Shown here: in pieces, positions 25,479-33,904 of the stretch
Layout: the number at the start of each line of letters is the position of its first letter
Position numbering within the stretch: position 1 is the stretch's first letter
Assembly: GCF_021431965.1 (NCBI RefSeq)
Contig: NZ_CP090370.1
Coordinates: 2,666,001 to 2,730,000 of the forward strand
Direction of reading: 5' to 3'
DNA length: 64,000 nucleotides
DNA from: Erythrobacter sp. SDW2
GTDB taxonomy: Bacteria; Pseudomonadota; Alphaproteobacteria; Sphingomonadales; Sphingomonadaceae
The notes under the pieces: model-generated
Told to the model about the DNA's origin: nothing
The model's input: only the letters and a program-made list of their open reading frames with translations
Database searches by the model: none
Made by a program: the position numbers and the translations under genes

Positions 25479-26756
25479 TTAACGCCTCAACGCGAACACC
25501 CGGCCATAGGTCAGGCAGCGCCACAGCCATTCGAGCGGGCCATAGCGGAACCGCTCCAGCCAGGGCTTTGACCACAGCAGCATCAGCACCCAAGCCAGCA
25601 GGACCACGAGATAAAGCTGCGGGCGGTTCAGCTGTCCGAACAGCCCCAGCGCCCAGCCGTGGAAGACGAACATCATCACGATCGAGGTGCCGAGGTAGTT
25701 GGTGAAGGCCGACCTCCCCGCCGCCGACACCCGCTGGCCCAGCCAGCCGGTCGCACGCGGACCATAGAGCGAAAACAGTGCTGCAAGCCCCAGCACCATC
25801 GCCAGGCGCGGCAGCACCGTCATGCCCATCATCCCCGCCAGCGTACTCCAGTAGGAAAAGCCCGCCGCCTTGACCCAGAGGCCGATGGCAAGATGGCAGA
25901 GGCCGCCTGCCAGAACTCCGATCCAGCCCCACAGGCGCATTCGTCCCGGGTCCATGCCGCCGCTGAAAAGGCCGAAGCGGTAGAGCGCGATGCCGAGCAG
26001 CATCAGCGGGAAGGTCTCGAAGAAGAACATTACGATCCCGACCAAGGGGTCTTCAAGGTGCGTATCGAAACGGTGCGCGATCAGGCCGCCATAATTGCCT
26101 GCGGTCTTGAGGCCCGTATCGACCTTGTCGTCGTCAAGTGCGTGCGCCTTCTGCTCCTCCGCATTCTCGCGCATTTCCGCAAATGCCGGCTGCTCGCCAA
26201 AGGGCGTCTCCGCGACGAAGTACATCGGCACCATCATCCCGGCCAGCATGATCGCGCCGACAAGGTAGCCAAGCAGGCCGACCACCAGCTGCGTCTTCGC
26301 GCTCCACCGCAGACACAGCAGTGCGACCATGCCGACGATGGCGTAATAGGTCAGGATATCGCCTCGCCAGATGAGGTAGAAATGGATCAGCCCGAACACC
26401 AGCAGCCAGCACAGCCGCTTGAACTGCAACCGCCGGTCGAGGCCTTTCTCCCATGCTTTCTCCATGAACAGGTACATCCCCGCCCCGAACAGCAATGAGA
26501 ACAGCCCGCGCATCTTGCCGTCGACCAACACCAGCTGGGTGATCCACAACCAGCCGCCCGGGTCGCCTGGGGGCACAAGGAAACTTTCAGGGAACATGTA
26601 GGCCGAGAACGGTTGTCCGAAGGCAACGATATTGGCGGCAAGGATGCCCATTACCGCTATGCCCCGAATGAAATCGAGGCTGGAGAGCCGGGTGCCCTCC
26701 TTTGCGGAATTCGGCGCTATCGGCTGGTCGCCTTCGACATTCGCTGTAGTCGCCAT
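25479..26756 (-). CDS. DUF418 domain-containing membrane protein
   Basis: A polytopic inner-membrane protein of about 425 residues with roughly ten hydrophobic segments. It begins with the family's SLDFIRGIAVMGILAANIV and carries the C-terminal DUF418 domain with GRSAFTNYLGTSIVMM. DUF418 proteins resemble acyltransferase-like membrane proteins, but their reaction is not established. The ATG at 26756 has an AAGGGGGG ribosome binding site; a GTG two codons upstream is possible. It is upstream of bfd on the same strand. Confidence 0.83.
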   Translation of the reverse strand: MATTANVEGDQPIAPNSAKEGTRLSSLDFIRGIAVMGILAANIVAFGQPFSAYMFPESFLVPPGDPGGWLWITQLVLVDGKMRGLFSLLFGAGMYLFMEKAWEKGLDRRLQFKRLCWLLVFGLIHFYLIWRGDILTYYAIVGMVALLCLRWSAKTQLVVGLLGYLVGAIMLAGMMVPMYFVAETPFGEQPAFAEMRENAEEQKAHALDDDKVDTGLKTAGNYGGLIAHRFDTHLEDPLVGIVMFFFETFPLMLLGIALYRFGLFSGGMDPGRMRLWGWIGVLAGGLCHLAIGLWVKAAGFSYWSTLAGMMGMTVLPRLAMVLGLAALFSLYGPRATGWLGQRVSAAGRSAFTNYLGTSIVMMFVFHGWALGLFGQLNRPQLYLVVLLAWVLMLLWSKPWLERFRYGPLEWLWRCLTYGRVFALRR

Positions 26757-26846
26757 GGTCACCCCCCTTGATGGAGGGGGCGTATCACGCGCGGCATTTT
26801 CGCCAAAGCGGCATTGGCGAATGGCGATGAATTGCCGGTGGAAAGC

Positions 26847-28022
26847 CTATTTCGTGACGAGACAGCTCTGGCCGCTGCGCTTGAGCGCGTTGCACGTCGC
26901 CTGCGCTGCCGACTGGCTGGCGAAACCGCCCGCCTGCAGCTTCGTCAAATTGCCTGCAGGGACCAATAGCTTGGTCGCCCCGGCCAGTTCGGCCTTGCCC
27001 GACAGTTGCGCCCACAGCTTGTCCGCATTGGCCTTGATCGAGAAAGCCCCGAGCTGGACCTTCCAGGGCCCACCGCTGGCAGCGACCGAAGGCTTCGGTG
27101 CCGACGCCGGCTTTGGCGCTGGCGGCGGGGCCGCGGCAACCCGCACCGGCTGGTCGACCGCCGGCCGCGGCGTCGGAACCGCTGCGGGGCTCCCCAACGT
27201 GTAGCTCGCCCCGGCTTCGGCCGGGCTCTGGGTGCCGGTGACACGGCCTGCTTCGGCCAGCGCGGCCTGCGCGGCAGCGACCGAAGGAGCAACCGGGGTC
27301 TGGGGGATCGGCTGCGGAATGCGCGCGGCCCCGGGAGGAAGCTTGGTCGCATCGGAGGGCACCGGGCGCGGAGCCGGCGGTACGGCAATGGCCAGCTGCG
27401 GCCCATCGGTCCCGAGATCGGCCGCAGCCATCTGGCTGGAGCGCCGGGCATCGGCTTCGCTCTTGAGCCGCGCCGCCAGCGGTTGCGCCTGCTGGCGCTG
27501 CTCCAGCGGGATGAAATCGTCCATCTGCTGCAATGCCGGGGCGGCCTGCGGCAGACCCGCCGAGTTAGCCAGCGTCAGCAGGGCGTAAGCGCGGACCCAG
27601 TCCTTTTCCACCAAGTCGCCGTTGAAGTGGGCAATACCGAGCAGGTACTGCGCACGCGGATCGCCGCGATCGGCTGCGGCCTTTACGTAAGGCATGGCCG
27701 CTTCGCGCTGGCCACCCTGGAACAGCAGCAGGCCGAGGTTGTCGGCGGCCTTGATATGGCCCTGCGCCGCAGCCTTGGCGTAATAGAGTTCGGCCTGCTT
27801 GCTGTTCTGCTCCACCCCGCGGCCCAGGCGATAGGCCTGGGCGAGGTTGAACTGGGCATCGGGATCACCCTTGGCCGCCGGGTCGCGCCATTCCCTGACC
27901 GCCCGTTCGTAATCGCCCGCGCTCCACGCATCGACCCCGGCCTTGACGTCAGCCAAAGCTGCGACAGGCAGCGCCAGCAGCGACACTGCGAACAAACCTC
28001 TCACTGCACACGCCATGACCAT
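26847..28022 (-). CDS. Exported Sel1/TPR and SPOR domain protein
   Basis: An exported protein of about 391 residues. The signal peptide ends near ALPVAALADV. Sel1-like tetratricopeptide repeats follow (about residues 25-170, for example AAKGDPDAQFNLAQAYRLG), then a long Pro/Ala-rich linker, and a C-terminal SPOR domain (about 310-390, WKVQLGAFSIKANADKLW). SPOR domains bind denuded glycan at division septa. The ATG at 28022 leaves a clean signal peptide; an ATG at 28079 would add 19 residues. It is divergent from the ParA operon, whose third gene also has a SPOR domain. Confidence 0.82.
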   Translation of the reverse strand: MVMACAVRGLFAVSLLALPVAALADVKAGVDAWSAGDYERAVREWRDPAAKGDPDAQFNLAQAYRLGRGVEQNSKQAELYYAKAAAQGHIKAADNLGLLLFQGGQREAAMPYVKAAADRGDPRAQYLLGIAHFNGDLVEKDWVRAYALLTLANSAGLPQAAPALQQMDDFIPLEQRQQAQPLAARLKSEADARRSSQMAAADLGTDGPQLAIAVPPAPRPVPSDATKLPPGAARIPQPIPQTPVAPSVAAAQAALAEAGRVTGTQSPAEAGASYTLGSPAAVPTPRPAVDQPVRVAAAPPPAPKPASAPKPSVAASGGPWKVQLGAFSIKANADKLWAQLSGKAELAGATKLLVPAGNLTKLQAGGFASQSAAQATCNALKRSGQSCLVTK

Positions 28023-28170
28023 GATGTGCTGCAAACCCTTTCGGCAACTAGCTTGAGCCACCGTGGGATAGAGTGACATAGTGAATATGCCGTTAGCAAA
28101 GATTTTCTAACGCATTACTGCCACAAAGGCCCCAGCCAAAGGCAGATCGCCGCACATCTTTGCGACGTCG

Positions 28171-28194
28171 TTAACCCAAAATTAGGGGTATACT
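28171..28194 (+). promoter_or_regulatory. parA-like operon promoter with CtrA-like box
   Basis: A good -10 hexamer TATACT lies at 28189-28194, but no normal -35 is seen. In its place is TTAA-N7-TTAG (28171-28185), one base away from the CtrA full site TTAA-N7-TTAA. This would allow activation or cell-cycle control by CtrA. The match is by eye. Confidence 0.4.
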
Positions 28195-28200
28195 GCGATC

Positions 28201-28255
28201 TCCCCTGATGAAAGCCCGCGACAGGCGCGGGTCATCGAAGCAAATCAGGGGGACC
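28201..28255 (+). promoter_or_regulatory. Structured leader RNA of the parA-like gene
   Basis: Two mutually exclusive foldings exist. In one, CCCCTGAT (28202-28209) pairs with ATCAGGGG (28244-28251), which hides the ribosome binding site of the GTG at 28261. In the other, GATGA (28207-28211) pairs with TCATC (28232-28236) and encloses a CCCGCG/CGCGGG stem (28215-28220 with 28226-28231), which frees it. This suggests translational control. No known riboswitch class was recognised. Confidence 0.45.
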
Positions 28256-28260
28256 GACCT

Positions 28261-28974
28261 GTGCGAGTATTGGCACTGGCTTCGCAAAAAGGCGGATCGG
28301 GCAAGACGACCCTTTCGGGGCACTTGGCCGTACAGGCACAGCGCGCAGGCGCTGGACCTGTGGTATTGATCGACATCGACCCGCAGGGCTCGCTGGCAGA
28401 CTGGTGGAACGAACGCGAGGCCGAATATCCGGCCTTCGCCCAGACCACGGTGGCCCGCCTGGCCAACGACTTGCAGATCCTGCGCCAGCAAGGCTTCAAG
28501 CTCGCGGTTATCGATACTCCTCCCGCTATTACCATGGCGATCCAGTCGGTCATCGGCGTGGCTGAACTGATTGTCGTGCCGACCCGCCCCAGCCCGCATG
28601 ACCTGCGCGCCGTGGGGGCCACCGTCGACCTGTGCGAACGCGCCGGCAAACCGCTGGTGTTCGTCGTCAACGCCGCGACTCCGAAAGCCAAGATCACCAG
28701 CGAAGCCGCAGTTGCCCTGTCGCAGCACGGCACCGTCGCTCCGATCACCCTCCACCACCGCACCGACTTTGCCGCCTCGATGATCGATGGCCGCACCGTG
28801 ATGGAAGTCGACCCGGAAAGCCGCAGCGCCGCCGAAGTGACAGCGCTGTGGGGCTATATTGCCGACCGGCTCGAGAAGAATTTCCGCCGCACCGTCTTTG
28901 CTGCCCCCGGTTCGGTGTCGCAGCTGCCGGGCGCACGTCCGCAGGGTGGCTTCGGCCGCCGCGTGGCCCAGTAA
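28261..28974 (+). CDS. ParA/MinD-family ATPase
   Basis: A 237-residue deviant Walker-A ATPase. The motif QKGGSGKTTL (residues 9-18) carries the signature lysine of the ParA/MinD class. The Walker A' aspartate is in VLIDIDPQGSLADW and the Walker B in LAVIDTPPAI. These enzymes position DNA, pili, polar proteins or septa by ATP-driven dimer cycling. It has no N-terminal DNA-binding extension, so it resembles small type Ib ParA proteins. The start is GTG with an AGGGGG site held in a leader hairpin. The next gene encodes a ribbon-helix-helix protein, a typical partner of type Ib ParA. Confidence 0.88.
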   Translation: MRVLALASQKGGSGKTTLSGHLAVQAQRAGAGPVVLIDIDPQGSLADWWNEREAEYPAFAQTTVARLANDLQILRQQGFKLAVIDTPPAITMAIQSVIGVAELIVVPTRPSPHDLRAVGATVDLCERAGKPLVFVVNAATPKAKITSEAAVALSQHGTVAPITLHHRTDFAASMIDGRTVMEVDPESRSAAEVTALWGYIADRLEKNFRRTVFAAPGSVSQLPGARPQGGFGRRVAQ

Positions 28975-28992
28975 GAAGGACACGCGCGGGCC

Positions 28993-29583
28993 ATGAACGA
29001 AGCTTCCTTCGCCTCTCTCAATCCCAGCCTGCTCGCTCGCAAGGGCGGGGCCAAGCCGGCAATGCGTCCGCAACTGGCCTCGCTGAACGCCGCCGGATCC
29101 AACGTTGCCGCCAACCTCGAAGACCTTGGCTGGAACGACATGGGAGACGACGCTGACGAAGAGCACGGCCACCACGGCCAGATTCTCCAGCTGACGCCCG
29201 AACCTGCCAACGAAGCGGCCCAGGCCGAAGCGCGGGCGGTCGACAAGGCATCACAGGATGCACTGGCTCACAAGGGCCCGGTCGAAGTCCATCGCCAGCA
29301 AGCCGAACTCGCCGAGCGCGTGGCCGCGCCGGTTGTGGCTGCCGTTCCGGTGGCCAGCCCGGTGGTGCGCAAGCATGCGCCCGTCCAGCGTCGTTCGGCA
29401 CTCGATCGCGGCAAGCGTGCCGCCTTCACGCTGCGGCTGGACGAGGAACGCCACCTGAAGCTGCGCCTGCTCAGCACCGTCCAGGGCAAGAGCGCGCAGC
29501 AGATCGTAACCGAAGCACTCGACGCCCTGCTCGATGGCATGGCCGAAATCGAATCACTCGCCGCGCAGGTCAAGCGGCGCTGA
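28993..29583 (+). CDS. Probable ParA partner with ribbon-helix-helix domain
   Basis: A 196-residue protein with no clear named family over its full length. The C-terminal part (residues 144-182, AAFTLRLDEERHLKLRLL and following) reads as a ribbon-helix-helix DNA-binding fold, as in ParG or omega centromere-binding proteins. The N-terminus has a conserved-looking basic peptide (LNPSLLARKGGAKPAMRPQ, residues 9-27), the type of segment by which partners stimulate ParA ATPases. The middle is acidic then Ala/Val-rich, probably disordered. It begins 18 bases after the ParA gene. Confidence 0.65.
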   Translation: MNEASFASLNPSLLARKGGAKPAMRPQLASLNAAGSNVAANLEDLGWNDMGDDADEEHGHHGQILQLTPEPANEAAQAEARAVDKASQDALAHKGPVEVHRQQAELAERVAAPVVAAVPVASPVVRKHAPVQRRSALDRGKRAAFTLRLDEERHLKLRLLSTVQGKSAQQIVTEALDALLDGMAEIESLAAQVKRR

Positions 29584-29608
29584 GAACCACCGTTAGGGGG
29601 AAAGACCA

Positions 29609-30994
29609 ATGGCACGCATCAATCGCAACGCAGCGCTGGCACTGACCACCGCCCTCGGCCTGGTCATGCTGGGCGGGTGCACCGCACAGGGCGCTCCGCG
29701 GGCTGACGTATCGGCCAGCAAGGCGCAGGTCGCGCTGCAGCGCGGCGACAGCGACAAGGCCATCGCCAATGCCGAAGCCGCCGTACTCGCCGAGCCGCGC
29801 AATGCTACGTATCGCGCCATGCTCGGTGCCGCCTATCTCAACGCCGGCCGGTTCGATTCGGCTGCCACCACCTTCGACGATGCGATGAAGCTGGGCGACA
29901 CCTCGCCCCGCACCGCGCTCGGTTTCGCCCTTGCTGCCATTGGCAAGGGTGATAATCGCGCAGCCGTCGCTGTACTGGAAGACTGGCGCGACGAAATCCC
30001 CGCCGCCGACCTCGGCCTTGCGCTGGCTCTTGCTGGCCAGGCGGATCGCGGCGTCTCGGTGCTCGGCAACGCGCTGCGTGCCGGCGAGAACACGCCGAAG
30101 CTGCGTCAGAACCTGGCCTACGCCTATGCCCTGCAAGGCAATTGGCAGGCTGCCCGCGTCATGGCCGCTGAAGACCTGACCGGCAGCGCGCTCGACGCCC
30201 GTATCGGCGAATGGGCCCAACTGACCCAGCAGGACGCTTACCAGCGCCGCGTTGCCGGACTGCTCAACGTTCCGGTCCGGGCCGACGCAGGCCAGCCGGC
30301 CCAGCTGGCGCTCAACGCCACACCGGGTGTTGAGCAGTTCGCTTCGCAGGCCGCGGCGGTGGACAGCCCTTATACCCGCGCCGGCGAACTTCCGCCGACC
30401 GACGGTTTCATTGCCAGCGCGCCGACCCCGGTGCGTGAACTGCCGCCGATCGACGGTGTGACCGTGGGTGCCAGTGCGGCACAGCCTGCCCCGCAGGTTG
30501 CCGCCGCCGCACCGCCAATGCGCGCTCCGGAAACCTTCCAGGATGCCTTCCAGGCCGATGCACCTGCCGGTGCTTCGATTGCCGAAGTCGCTTCCAGCGC
30601 TCTCAAATTCGTTTCCAGCCCGGTCGTCCAGGCTGCGCCGAGCCGCGCGGGAGGCGCCCCGCGCCCGGTCGAGCGTGCCGCACCGGTCAAGTTTGCCGCC
30701 GACGGCTCGCACCTGATCCAGCTGGGCAGCTTCAGTTCGGAAGCCGGGGCGCGCCGTGCCTGGGGGATCTATGCAGCGCAGTTCCCCGAACTGGCGAACT
30801 ACAAGATGGTGATCACCAAGGCCCAGGTGCGCGGCAAGACCTATTTCCGCGTTTCGGCCGGTGGTTTCGACGTGGCTTCGGCTGCCAGCACCTGTGGCAA
30901 GGTCAAGGCCAAGGGGCAGGGCTGCATCGCCTGGGCCGACGGCAAGCCGCTGCCCGGAGCGGTCGACAAGGGATACCGCCTCGCCAGTCGCTGA
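29609..30994 (+). CDS. TPR and SPOR domain lipoprotein
   Basis: A 461-residue lipoprotein. The lipobox MLGGC puts the lipidated cysteine at C24. Tetratricopeptide repeats fill about residues 35-190 (FDSAATTFDDAMKLGDTSPR), followed by a long Ala/Pro-rich linker and a C-terminal SPOR domain (about 378-455, HLIQLGSFSSEAGARRAWGIY). It is probably periplasmic and membrane-anchored, and SPOR suggests recruitment to septal peptidoglycan. It is the third gene behind the ParA ATPase, 25 bases after the ribbon-helix-helix gene. This arrangement points to a positioning module working at the envelope. Confidence 0.8.
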   Translation: MARINRNAALALTTALGLVMLGGCTAQGAPRADVSASKAQVALQRGDSDKAIANAEAAVLAEPRNATYRAMLGAAYLNAGRFDSAATTFDDAMKLGDTSPRTALGFALAAIGKGDNRAAVAVLEDWRDEIPAADLGLALALAGQADRGVSVLGNALRAGENTPKLRQNLAYAYALQGNWQAARVMAAEDLTGSALDARIGEWAQLTQQDAYQRRVAGLLNVPVRADAGQPAQLALNATPGVEQFASQAAAVDSPYTRAGELPPTDGFIASAPTPVRELPPIDGVTVGASAAQPAPQVAAAAPPMRAPETFQDAFQADAPAGASIAEVASSALKFVSSPVVQAAPSRAGGAPRPVERAAPVKFAADGSHLIQLGSFSSEAGARRAWGIYAAQFPELANYKMVITKAQVRGKTYFRVSAGGFDVASAASTCGKVKAKGQGCIAWADGKPLPGAVDKGYRLASR

Positions 30995-31013
30995 TCCGGC
31001 TTGCCAAGGCAAA

Positions 31014-31054
31014 GATAAGGCCCCTTCCGGCGGACCGCCGGAAGGGGCCTTATC
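31014..31054. terminator. Bidirectional terminator after the SPOR lipoprotein gene
   Basis: A perfect 18-bp stem (31014-31031 with 31037-31054) and a 5-base loop lie between convergent genes. There is no long T-run on the plus side, but the stem is very stable. Confidence 0.7.
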
Positions 31055-31083
31055 GTTCTGGCACGCGCGCCTGATTGGCTGCG

Positions 31084-31425
31084 TCAGTCTTCCCAGCTAT
31101 CGTATTTCGACGGGACTTCCGAGCTGAGATGGGCGCAGATGTGGTCATAGACCGAATCGTGCAGCGGCTGTTCGAACCGGACGCCGTTCACGTGATTGTC
31201 CCACCAGCGCACGATGGCCGGAATCGGGCCGACAGTGCCGATCTTGATGGTGATTGCCTTGCCTTGCTGCATGGTGCCAAATTTGTCGTAAAAGCGACAG
31301 CCGGTCTTTGACAGATCGGTGATCCACACATCGCGCGGCACGCCCGAACCGGTGCGATAGCGACCCTCGATGCCTACTTGTTGGCGCGCGGCCAGCCGTT
31401 TGCCGACATTTTCGTCCTCGGTCAC
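31084..31425 (-). CDS. PilZ-domain protein
   Basis: A 113-residue single PilZ domain, the receptor fold for cyclic di-GMP. The DxSxxG half of the binding motif is clear in ITDLSKTGCRF. The upstream arginines are in GKRLAARQQVGIEGRYR, close to the expected RxxxR pattern. The family usually controls motility, exopolysaccharide or cell-cycle processes by binding partners. The start is GTG behind an AAGGGGTGA site. The region upstream (31426-31517) contains several TTAACC half-sites but none with exact CtrA spacing. Confidence 0.8.
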   Translation of the reverse strand: MTEDENVGKRLAARQQVGIEGRYRTGSGVPRDVWITDLSKTGCRFYDKFGTMQQGKAITIKIGTVGPIPAIVRWWDNHVNGVRFEQPLHDSVYDHICAHLSSEVPSKYDSWED

Positions 31426-31517
31426 AGCGTCACCCCTTTAATCGATCTGCAGATAATCGTTCAAGCTTATGGTCGGAGTTTACGACCGACGTGTTAACCT
31501 AGCACACTATGAGATAA

Positions 31518-32753
31518 TTAAGGTCGGTTAACCTCCACTCCTCCCTTGAATACGCGGGTCGCGCGGCCCTGCATGGGCTGGCCGTCAAACGGCGTATTCC
31601 CGGCACTTGCGGCCATTTTGGCGCTTGAGACAACCCAGGGTTTGTCCGTATCGACCAGTGCGAGGTCGGCCTGCTGCCCTTCGGCCAGAGTGCCTGCGTC
31701 GACTCCGAGCAACATCGCAGGCGTTGCGGCCAGAAGGTCAAAAGCGCGTTCCAGCGAAATCACCCCATCGCGCACCAGCGTCAGCGTGCAGGCCAGCAAC
31801 GTCTCGGCCCCGGCCATGCCGGCTTCGGCATCGGCGAAGGGTAGGCGCTTGTCCTCCGGCCCGCGTGGATCGTGGCCGCTGGCGATGACATCGATGGTAC
31901 CGTCACCGATCGCCTCGACCACTGCCAGCCGGTCGGCATCATCACGCAAGGGCGGCGAGAGGCGGGCAAAGGTGCGGAAGTCGCCGGTCGCGAGATCGGA
32001 CAGCATGAAATGGGCCGGGGTGACGCCTGCCGTGAGATTGACGCCGCGCGCCTTGGCCGCCCGCACGAGCTCCAGCGCCGCCCGGGTCGTGACCTGCCGG
32101 AAATGCAGCCGCGCCCCGCTCATTTCGGCGAGCGCAATATCGCGCGCCACCGCCAGCGCTTCGGCCTCGGCCGGCGCGCTGGGCAGCCCCAGCCGTGTCG
32201 CCATCTCGCCCGCCGTGGCCACTGCCTCGCCTGCGATCCCGCCATCCTCGGCATGGGACACAACCACCAGATCGAGCATCGCGGCGTAGCGCAGGACGCG
32301 CAACATCACGCCGCTATCGGCGATCCAGCGCCGCCCGGTGGCTATACCCCGAGCGCCTGCCTCGCGCATCAGCGCGAATTCGGCGAGGTCGCTGCCTGCC
32401 AGACCCTTGGTTGCGGCTGCCAGCGGATGGACCCACAGGTCGGGCTTGCCGCTCTTGGCGATGTAGGAAACCCGGCTCGGCAGATCGAGCGGCGGGGACT
32501 GGTCGGGCATCAGCGCGGCGCGGGTGATGCCGCCGAAATGGAACGCTGGCTTGTCGATCGCGAACACGCCGAAATCGATCAGACCGGGCACCACCAGCTG
32601 GCCCTTGGCATCGATCACTTCGTCCCCGTCCTGCAACTCGCGCTCGCCGATGGAAACAATGCGTCCATCCTCGCAGGCGAGCGCCGCCTCGATGACGCCC
32701 TGCGGCGTGACAACCCGGCCATTGGCGACGATCAGGGGGCGTTGCTGCTTCAT
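31518..32753 (-). CDS. pyrC': Dihydroorotase-like protein, probably non-catalytic (PyrC')
   Basis: A 411-residue amidohydrolase-fold protein of the dihydroorotase family. The metal-binding HxH motif after the first strand is replaced by FGVF (residues 61-64, in [12 protein letters not shown]), and the second histidine of the usual HxxH segment reads HFRQVTT. Only some ligands remain (VVSHAEDGG). This is the pattern of the inactive PyrC' (PyrX) subunits that hold aspartate carbamoyltransferase together in pseudomonads and relatives. The ATG overlaps the pyrB stop (ATGA), so the two subunits are made together. An active dihydroorotase must be encoded elsewhere. Confidence 0.85.
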   Translation of the reverse strand: MKQQRPLIVANGRVVTPQGVIEAALACEDGRIVSIGERELQDGDEVIDAKGQLVVPGLIDFGVFAIDKPAFHFGGITRAALMPDQSPPLDLPSRVSYIAKSGKPDLWVHPLAAATKGLAGSDLAEFALMREAGARGIATGRRWIADSGVMLRVLRYAAMLDLVVVSHAEDGGIAGEAVATAGEMATRLGLPSAPAEAEALAVARDIALAEMSGARLHFRQVTTRAALELVRAAKARGVNLTAGVTPAHFMLSDLATGDFRTFARLSPPLRDDADRLAVVEAIGDGTIDVIASGHDPRGPEDKRLPFADAEAGMAGAETLLACTLTLVRDGVISLERAFDLLAATPAMLLGVDAGTLAEGQQADLALVDTDKPWVVSSAKMAASAGNTPFDGQPMQGRATRVFKGGVEVNRP

Positions 32754-33793
32754 ACCCATTGCCCCCGGCCGAGATCGCTTTGCCATCCGGCCACGCCCCG
32801 CGCCTTGCGGGTCAGGATATCGAGGCAGGCCATCCGCACCGCCACGCCCATTTCGACCTGTCGGGTGATGATCGAGCGGTCGAGCATGTCAGCCACGTCG
32901 CTGTCGATCTCGACCCCGCGGTTCATCGGCCCGGGGTGCATCACCAGCGCATCGGGCGCACACCGGTCGAGCCGCGCCTTGGTGAGGCCGTACAAATGAT
33001 GATACTCGCGCGCCGAAGGGATGAACTGGCCGCTCATCCGCTCGTTCTGCAGGCGCAGCATCATGGCGACGTCGGCTCCCTTAAGCGCGGCATCGAAATC
33101 GTGGAACGGCACCGCCCCCATCCGCTCGATGCCCTCTGGCATCAGCGCCGGCGGAGCGCAGACATGGACTGTCGCACCCAATGCCTGCAAGCACAGGATG
33201 TTCGAGCGGGCGACCCGGCTGTGCAGGATATCGCCGCAGATTACCACAGTCAGCCCGGTGAAGTCGTCCGCGCCCTCGCCCCGCTCCTCCAGCGCATGGC
33301 GCAGCGCCAGCGCATCGAGCAAGCCTTGCGTCGGATGTTCGTGCTGCCCGTCACCGGCGTTGAGAACCGGGCAATCGACCTTGCTGTCGATCAGATCGAC
33401 CGCGCCGCTACTGCCGTGGCGAATGACGATCGCATCGGCGCGCATGGCGTTCAGCGTGATCGCGGTATCGATCAGCGTTTCGCCCTTCTTCACGCTCGAT
33501 TGGGCGGCGTGCATGTTGACGACATCCGCCCCCAGCCGCTTGCCCGCAATCTCGAAGCTCAGCAGCGTGCGGGTGCTGTTCTCGAAGAAGGCGTTGATGA
33601 TGGTGAGACCGCCCAGCAGATCGCAATGCTTGTCACGCTGGCGGTTGAACTCGACCCATTGTTCCGCCTCGTCGAGCAGGTAGAGGATCTCGTGCCGTTC
33701 GAGTTGGGCAATGCCGGTCAGGCTGCCGTGCGGAAAGGCCTGTCCGCCCGCTGGATAGCGTCCGGAAGCCGGGGTGTTGCCGTCACTTGTCAT
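32750..33793 (-). CDS. pyrB: Aspartate carbamoyltransferase catalytic subunit
   Basis: A 347-residue enzyme that joins carbamoyl phosphate and aspartate in the second step of pyrimidine synthesis. The carbamoyl-phosphate loop [13 protein letters not shown] (about residues 62-74), the SSVKKGET lysine loop, the [10 protein letters not shown] motif and the [11 protein letters not shown] motif are all intact. The N-terminal extension is slightly longer than in E. coli, as in class A enzymes that bind a PyrC-type partner. It is followed by the overlapping PyrC' gene. It is divergent from sppA. Confidence 0.95.
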   Translation of the reverse strand: MTSDGNTPASGRYPAGGQAFPHGSLTGIAQLERHEILYLLDEAEQWVEFNRQRDKHCDLLGGLTIINAFFENSTRTLLSFEIAGKRLGADVVNMHAAQSSVKKGETLIDTAITLNAMRADAIVIRHGSSGAVDLIDSKVDCPVLNAGDGQHEHPTQGLLDALALRHALEERGEGADDFTGLTVVICGDILHSRVARSNILCLQALGATVHVCAPPALMPEGIERMGAVPFHDFDAALKGADVAMMLRLQNERMSGQFIPSAREYHHLYGLTKARLDRCAPDALVMHPGPMNRGVEIDSDVADMLDRSIITRQVEMGVAVRMACLDILTRKARGVAGWQSDLGRGQWV

Positions 33794-33904
33794 TAAAGCC
33801 GAGCCCTTAGTCGAGCGCGGTCGCACCCTCAAGCGGTTTCCTGTGGCACCGGCCGCCGGGACTTCCTATGTCCGGCCCGGATAACAACGAGGTTCGACAG
33901 AGTA

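Noticed and set aside
28202-28251. Hammerhead-like CTGATGA...GAA string in the parA leader
   Set aside because: The CTGAT bases are part of a paired stem, and the required third stem and cleavage site are missing, so it is not a hammerhead ribozyme.
31494-31533. CtrA full site upstream of the PilZ gene
   Set aside because: Several TTAA/TTAACC half-sites occur, but the best pair is spaced by 6 bases rather than 7.
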